Shown here piece by piece: positions 30,067 through 35,950 of a stretch of 35,950 bases of DNA. A program made the position numbers and the translations under genes. The stretch is from Tetmemena sp. SeJ-2015 (lineage: Eukaryota; Ciliophora; Spirotrichea; Sporadotrichida; Oxytrichidae), in the NCBI GenBank assembly GCA_027382625.1, contig JAJKFJ010020779.1, forward strand, positions 1 through 35,950. Direction: 5' to 3'. The stretch's first letter is position 1. Each line of letters opens with the position of its first letter. The notes under the pieces were generated by a model. That model made no database searches, was not told the origin of the DNA, and saw nothing but the letters and a program-made list of their open reading frames with translations.

Positions 30067-31134
30067 TGGCTTAGAAATAAAAACCTTATCACTATTATAA
30101 CTAAATTAGGTAAGATTAAAAGTTAAATCTTAAAAGGGAAAATAAAATTCACAATGATAGAAAATAATTTAAAAAGTGAAAAAGAAAGGAAGTAAAGGAG
30201 TTGACTAAAAATGAGAAAATTGATAATTAGTAGTGATACATAATATGGTCTTCTGATATTAAATATTTTCATTTTTTATTATCTATTTTGTTAATTAATT
30301 CTATTTAAAATTAATTTCAAAGGGGGGGGGGCCTTTTTCAAAATAATTTTTTAAAAATTTTATGGCCAAAATAAGTTAAAAAAGTTTTTACCCTTCTTAG
30401 GGGGGCCTATCCTTTATTTTTTAAATTTCAAAGAGAAAATTTTTTTAAATTTAATTTAAAAAAAAAATTTTTAAGGTATTTTCAAATTTTAAAATTTTTT
30501 TTTTAATTAAATTTTGGGAACTTTTTCTTTAAATTTAAATTTAAATTATTAAATGAAGAAAATTATTTTTTTTTTTTAAAAAATTAATCGGGAGGGAAAA
30601 TCCAAGAAAAAATTTTATAAATAATTTAAGAGTAAATGCAATTATATTTTATTTAAAATATTGGAAAAAAAAGAATAAAAAAGGGTTTAAAAAATTTTTA
30701 AAAAATTAAAAAAGCAAAATTATTAAAATAAAAAAAATAGCTTAGTTTTTAATTTTTAAGATCATCTTAAATTAATGAAGCTCTAAAAAAAAAAAGGACT
30801 CGGAGGCTATTAAATTTTTAAAGGATCCATGAATTAATTATTACATAAAATAAAACTTTTAATTTTTTAAAACTTCGATTTTTTCAAGTTAAATTGCCAT
30901 TCTTTTGCAATTTAAATTTTTAAAATAAATTTTTAAAATTTAAAAAAATTTAAAATTAAAAAAAATGACCAGGAAAAGGGATTCTGGTTTTAATTTTGGG
31001 CTTTAAAAAACGGGGTTTTTAGCTGATTTTAGGCCAGATAGTGAATTTTTTTGTATTTTTATGAAAAAAAATGGGTCAAAAAGGGCCCCCCCCATTTAAA
31101 ATTTTAAATATTAAATTAGAAAGTTTTTAAAATC
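30067..31134. other. Extreme AT-rich DNA, no gene
   Basis: Consists largely of A and T runs with occasional G or C runs (for example around 30323 and 31087) that look length-inflated. Nothing supported. Confidence 0.5.
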
Positions 31135-31620
31135 AGGATGCAACCCCGACCGGCACTAACACCGGTCACCCTGAATCTTTTTTGATTTGGTATCCCTTGG
31201 CGGGGAGTAAGTGCTTAAAAAGGGAAGGGGTAATGGCAGCGAACCCCTGAGGGAAAGGGGGGAGCTGCTCACTGGAGAATAATCAAAAAGGGGAGCGATT
31301 CACACTCAACCTCCCCAATCCTTTGAAGGGGTGGAGGGGTGTGATCTATGGGGAAACACTCCAGTAAGGGAAACCAGACGCTAATGGGGCACGAAATTCT
31401 CCCCTTTCCGGGAAACACCGGATTTTTTTTTTCCTTTTAGGATTTTTTTGGGAAGGGATCAAAGCCGGGGGGTTCTGCTGAGAGTGTGATTGGGCCCAGG
31501 GCCAAAGTGTTTAATATCCCCTTTTCGGGTGGTAAGTTTAAAGTGCGTTAGAAAGTGCGTCAAGCAATATCATTGACATCACGAAACCCATCTTTTTTAT
31601 GCCGGGAGCCCTTTAATTCC
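31135..31620. other. Isolated GC-rich block with a perfect hairpin
   Basis: About 490 bp near 50% GC inside very AT-rich DNA. At 31148-31167 GACCGG-N8-CCGGTC forms a perfect 6-bp stem. The rest has many G and C runs and only short frames (plus strand AKVFNIPFSGGKFKV near 31502-31545). It may be a degraded coding segment or a structured RNA; I cannot decide. Confidence 0.3.
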
Positions 31621-32190
31621 CCCTTTAAATTTTTTTAATTTTTAAAATTTTATATTTAAAAAAGCCCCCATTCAAAGTTCTATTTATTTTAAATTTAAAC
31701 TTATTTTTAACACCACCAAAATTTTTACTAGACTAATATATGAACGAATTTAGTATCTTATTCTCATTTATTAATACTTTTTTTTGGGTTTTTAATATAT
31801 TACTATGAAATTTTAAAGAGAGTTGAGCTTAACATAGAAGAAGTTATCTTAAAAAATGTTAAAATAATTGTAAATTTGAATCAGCATAACCGAATGTGTA
31901 AGAGTTCTTTAATAATTTAATAAATTCTAGGGGTTAACACCAGTGAAGAGATCGTCAACGAATAAAATAAAACGATGAACTCATATTCGTAGTTGGTCAT
32001 GGCAAAGAATTTAGTTTTATATTTAAAAAAGAAATTAAATTTAGAATAAAAATAAAAATTTGTGTTTTGTAAGGGTTAATCATAAAAAAAAGACCAAATT
32101 TCTTTTTTGGTAATAATTTTAAAAATTTAAATAAAATAGATATATATTTTTTAAAATTTTAAAAAATATATATATATATATAGGAATCTA
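31621..32190. other. AT-rich spacer
   Basis: No supported feature apart from a short (TA)n tract at 32167-32182. Confidence 0.45.
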
Positions 32191-32194
32191 ATGG

Positions 32195-32901
32195 TGCCAT
32201 TTTCAAGGACAACTCGCTCAAGAGTAGGGTAGAAGTGTTCTTCAACAGTCTCATAGGAGCCGTAGATTGGTTCCCAGTCTTCAAAGTATAGTTCCAAATA
32301 CATGGTGTGGTTCTTGTTAACGATTATCTCATCAAGGACTCCGAATCCTCCGAAAGAAGTTGAAACGTTTTTCTGGAGTACTTCAACTGGGACTATTTAA
32401 TTTATTATGAGGGACAGCTGGTAGAAGAGGGTCATAAGTATAGAGAGTAGCGCCAGTGAAAGCGAAAGGAGCTGCAGGCTCGCCATCCTCATCTGCTCTG
32501 AAAGCTCTGAAGTATTATTAATATTTTGATAAAAGTAGATTTTGTTGGCAACCTCGTTAACGAGATCACTCTGAGACTCGGTGAAAAAGTGGACATTAAC
32601 ATCGAGTAAATAAGAGTATTTATATTTGAGGAAGCTGGTTTCAGGTGAGTATTAGAAAGTGTCTTCAATTTAAACAACGTCAAAGGTATCTCCAATAGTA
32701 ATATCTTTATTAGCATTTAAAGTAGTGCCCGCAGAGGTCACTGTGACCGTGAAGACCGAGGTGGCCGTTGTTCGCACTCCTCCTCCTACATTCATCAAAA
32801 CAAACCCATTTTATATAATCAATTTTAATAGATAGATTGGTTGGATAATCGAAGTAGAAGTAGGCATACCCGTACCTATCAGTATTATACAATTCAATCA
32901 A
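32195..32901 (-). CDS. Predicted secreted/surface-type protein, segment
   Basis: A minus-strand ciliate-code frame is open from above ATG 32795 to below 32195. It reads TATSVFTVTVTSAGTT, IGDTFDVVQIEDTFQYSPET, SYLLDVNVHFFTESQSDLVN, then VLDEIIVNKNHTMYLEL and YFEDWEPIYGSYETVEEHF. The beta-rich, Thr/Ser/Tyr-rich style suits an extracellular domain. The middle 100 bp reads better in another frame (GEPAAPFAFTGATLYTYDPL), implying two compensating indels. Just upstream another frame gives RYGYAYFYFDYPTNLSIKI, probably the same protein. Likely a macronuclear-destined segment of a larger gene with 34.6-35.8 kb. No family assigned. Confidence 0.5.
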
Positions 32902-33169
32902 TCATTCATTTAAAATTAGTTATAATCTCAACATCTTTTAATTACATTGCAAATCACAAATTGCAAAAATATATTTCAGCTAAAGAAGAGTGCAAATGCC
33001 TACTCTTTGCATGTAAAAGATAAATAAGAAACTTTCTCTGTAAAAAGCTTAAGATTAAGAATAAAATAGCAAAAATGTTCTTACTTGAACGAATATTTTA
33101 TTCATAAGTATTACTCAATTAATCTTGATTTTTAAATTAGAAAAGCTATATTAAGAATGTTATTAAAAA

Positions 33170-33815
33170 CGTAATGGGAATTGAAAAATAATAAAAAGGT
33201 ACATTAGGCAACTCATGCATTAGATATAACTGTAAGTCTTAATACCAATAAGGGAATAATAACTCTAATAAAAAATAAAGACATCTGTTTCTTTAATTTG
33301 AATCACGTTAAAAATTCTAGTAATGAATAATTTTTCTCTTGTATATCCCTACTCCCGTTTATTAAATTTTTAGTTTAATAATTTCAATCTCACCCACCAC
33401 CCTTGGTGTTCAGAAAGCTAAGTTAGGATTTAAAATACTTACAAAATATTTGATTAACTCCTTGCTTTGTATAATAATTATTATCTTAATTTTTATTATG
33501 TGGACCTCCATCTTATATGTTTCCTTAAATATTTTGAGCTTTTATTTTCATAACTAGATCTCTAAAAATATTATTATTTACCTAATTTTTAGTTGTCTTT
33601 CACGAAGTGGGTGGAATTGGGAATTATTAAAATTGAAAATTAATGAGTAGGGTCCATAAAGGAATAATATGGGAAAACATTCATATCTAATTTTTTTAAT
33701 CTGAAGTAAGTTATACATAGTTAATAAGTTTAATTAAATTATCCCATACTAATCACTTTTATATTAGTTTAGATACTGTTATAAGATTACTGGCCTGAAT
33801 ACTCCTTAGGAGGAC
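33170..33815. mobile_element. Foldback element, family 2, copy B (about 640 bp)
   Basis: Shares with copy A, in order, AACGTAAT-GG near the left end, AAGACATC, the TTTATTAAATTT-TAGTTTAATAATT block followed by CACCCACCACCC, and on the right arm GTGGGTGG-AATT, ATTAATGAGT and GTAAGTTATA. The arms are inverted copies of each other. More diverged than copy A. Exact ends and target duplication are not clear. Confidence 0.75.
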
Positions 33816-34604
33816 ATTTAATTCATTACATCATTATTCGTTAACTGATAAAAAGTCTATCCAATTTCAAAAATTTCAAAACCCAAGCTTAAATTAGTCA
33901 TAAATGATAAAGTAGCTTTTATGTATATTATAGAATCATCAATATTTTAAGCCTTATAAAATTTATTTTTTAATTGTAATAGCTTTTAATTTCTATATAT
34001 TTAAAATAAAAATTTGAAGACAATTATTATTTAAGCATTTAAAAGGATTTATAAATAAAAAACTATTATTAAAGCAAATTAAATTATTAAAAAATCCATT
34101 ATCTTTGCATTCAAATCAAGTAAATTCTATTATTAAAATAAATAAAATTACCACTAAATTTAGATTATCGGAAAAATTAATACTCTTTTTTAAAAAGTAT
34201 AGTTTTCATAATCTTATTTAAGTTTAAAAGATAGGAACTTATAAAATTATAATATTTTAATTTTGAATAAGAGAATTTTAACTTTTATAAATAATTATTA
34301 AAACAATTTTAATGTAATTTTTCTATTTTTAAGCGAATTTGTTTTTAGTTAATTTAGCTACTTGAATAAATAAAATAGCATTAATTTATTTTTAAAATTA
34401 TCATAATTTTAAATTAAATGATTTCAGGAATAATGGCGTCACTTGAAGCAAAATTAGTTGCTTCTTAGTCAAGTTTGTATGTGAAATGCACGAACTTTAA
34501 AGAAACAATATAAACTAATAACGTATTGACCAAGGGAGTGTATGATCCAGCACTCAAACTCTATATTTATTTCTTAAACTATTGATAAGGACTTTACCAG
34601 CGAG
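33816..34604. other. AT-rich spacer
   Basis: No supported frame or structure. Confidence 0.45.
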
Positions 34605-35330
34605 TCAACAAATAATTAAGTAGTCCCCATGGCTGATCCTAAAACTAAATATTTTTTATGAATCCTAGAGAACCTCAGGCTCGAAAACGATCCACTCTGT
34701 GCTAAAGCTACCAGTGGGTGTAGTAGTGATGGGAGTAGTTGGCATAGCTTGGACAACGATAGTTCTGGTTGCGGTAGCCATATTTGTTCCTTCAGCCACT
34801 ATTAAATAGTTTCCGGCATCGAGGTCTAAATTCATATAATTAGTCGGTGGGAATCTTGAAAGTTAACAAAACTATTTAGATATAAGTTAAACCGTAAGCT
34901 GGGCCAGCTGTGTTGAGAGTTTAAAATAAATGTTACGGCTAAGCCAGATACTTTCAAAAATTAATAATTATAGTAAGAATTTTAATTAAAATCGGTGATT
35001 GGTTAAAATAATAAATGGAGAGTTGCAAAATAGTGTCAGTTGAAATCGTAGATTCAGCCCCTGATCTGCAGCTTGTTCGATAGCTTATTAAAAAATAATA
35101 GGAGTTTCTTCTTTTATCATCTTCGTAGCACTTCTCAGCAACGAGATATGAAGAGCGTATTCAACTTCTTCCTCATCATCATCTTTATCTGAACTTGCAC
35201 CGCTTATAACTCTTGACTGAGCGCTCCCACACAAAAGTTATAAGGATAAAAAGTTCTTACAATTTTATGCTGAATCGAATGTTAATAATTATTCAAATTG
35301 GAACACTTCAACTGCCCTGATTTTTTCCAT
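34605..35330 (-). CDS. Ciliate-code ORF, 241 aa, possibly two segments
   Basis: ATG at 35330 (MEKIRAVEVFQFEQLL) to TGA at 34605-34607, reading through several TAA/TAG. The N-terminal part is acidic then helical (SSDKDDDEEEVEYALHISLL, IFQQAIEQAADQG). The middle (about 34880-35010) is AT-rich and doubtful. The C-terminal part (NYMNLDLDAGNYLIVAEGTN, IVVQAMPTTPITTTPTGSF) is Thr/Pro-rich and beta-like, matching the surface-protein style of 32.2-32.8 kb. In a germline locus the AT-rich middle may be an eliminated segment that happens to stay in frame, so the ends may belong to different proteins. No family recognised. Confidence 0.45.
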
Positions 35331-35502
35331 TTTAATTTTAAAATCTAATTTAATTCCTTTTTATTAAATTCTCATCTAAATTAAATTTGAAAATATTGAT
35401 ATTTTTACTGGGTTATCTCTTTGCATTTAAATTATTTTAAGGCTACAAGGGATACGACGTAACTGGAGCCGCGTTGGTGTGAGGAGTAGTTGTAGTGCGT
35501 CA

Positions 35503-35778
35503 AAAAGGGGGGTCGATGAAGACTATCATTTTGCCTGTAAAAGTTTTGTCATTTATGTGGCCTTCAAGCCTAGGGTAAGAGTCGTCTATAAACTGCGAGA
35601 AAACTTTGTTGTGGTAGGTATCCAGAGAATCCAGGTCAGGAGCACTTTGCTCCGAAGATAAGAATGCTTGCATGCTTCTCTAGAGATGGCGAGGGGAGCC
35701 ACCACTGGAGAAGGCGTAAGCCGAGTTCGACGCGGTCACAGCGTATGCTGCAACAAGCAGAGATAAAACTTTTTATTT
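35503..35778 (-). CDS. Secreted protein N-terminal segment with signal peptide
   Basis: Open for 92 codons: KVLSLLVAAYAVTASNSAYA is a typical signal peptide (basic start, hydrophobic core, small residues at the cleavage site). It is followed by LDSLDTYHNKVFSQFIDDSY and NDKTFTGKMIVFIDPPF, then TGA at 35500-35502. The same frame resumes after the TGA with a Thr-rich linker (RTTTTPHTNAAPVTSY) to about 35445. The ATG is probably at about 35793 (MTRYGVENKK) one frame off, separated by a poly-A run where one base may be missing. As the 5'-most piece of the minus-strand set it could be the start of the secreted-type gene seen at 32.2-34.9 kb. Confidence 0.5.
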
Positions 35779-35950
35779 TCAACTCCGTATCGAGTCATCA
35801 AACCTCATTCATAGCTAAATATAACACTCATCTCAAACAAATTTACATCATTTCTTTCAGTTTATACTTGCAATTATAATTTCATCAACAGATACTTTTT
35901 TTAAAAAATAAAATACATTAAAAAACCCAAATAAAAATTTAAAATTTTTA

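Noticed and set aside
30300..31130. G and C homopolymer runs as quadruplex signals
   Set aside because: Run lengths look inflated in this AT-rich part and mirror copies in the foldback arms differ in run length, pointing to sequencing error.
1..35950. Telomere repeats (GGGGTTTT/CCCCAAAA arrays) marking element or chromosome ends
   Set aside because: Single CCCCAAAA matches occur (for example near 16752, 17862 and 21092), but no tandem array exists.

Overview
The window reads as germline (micronuclear-type) DNA of a ciliate. Three observations support this. (1) Long open frames appear only if TAA and TAG are read as glutamine and TGA is the only stop. The clearest cases are a helicase on the minus strand (16.1-23.6 kb), a 27-kDa-type protein on the plus strand (24.0-24.8 kb) and a 503-codon frame on the minus strand (7.66-9.17 kb). 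(2) Gene-like stretches lie as islands in very AT-rich filler. (3) Coding sequence is broken by inverted-repeat elements flanked by short direct repeats, and in the best case their removal restores the frame exactly. I lean towards a spirotrich such as the Oxytricha/Stylonychia group, because the 27-kDa protein looks to me like a family known from their germline transposons. That is from memory and unverified. Almost no standard-code ORF here is a real gene.

Layout. 1-1.7 kb: decayed transposon-like DNA with a DDE-transposase fragment. 1.7-5.2 kb: AT-rich DNA with short plus-strand coding segments. 5.28-11.29 kb: a sharply bounded island near 50% GC with a chain of unrecognised minus-strand ciliate-code ORFs. 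11.3-16.1 kb: AT-rich filler with one coding segment. 16.14-23.62 kb: one superfamily-2 helicase gene (minus strand) containing two insertions. The larger is a 4.3-kb element whose terminal inverted repeats are arrays of a 12-bp palindrome. The smaller is a 600-bp foldback element. 23.6-24.8 kb: a repeat-bearing divergent intergenic region and the 27-kDa-type gene. 24.9-28.6 kb: two more foldback elements, a broken DDE transposase, a Ser-repeat coding segment and a small plus-strand ORF. 28.8-32.2 kb: low-complexity and homopolymer-rich DNA. 32.2-35.8 kb: minus-strand coding segments, including one with a signal-peptide-like N-terminus and one resembling a secreted or surface protein, interrupted by AT-rich DNA and a fourth foldback element.

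The main biological picture is a germline locus in which host-like or element-borne genes would need DNA elimination before they could be read. At least two families of foldback elements, each present twice, and one palindrome-array element occupy it. Many frameshifts sit at homopolymers, so decay and assembly error cannot be separated from the sequence alone.
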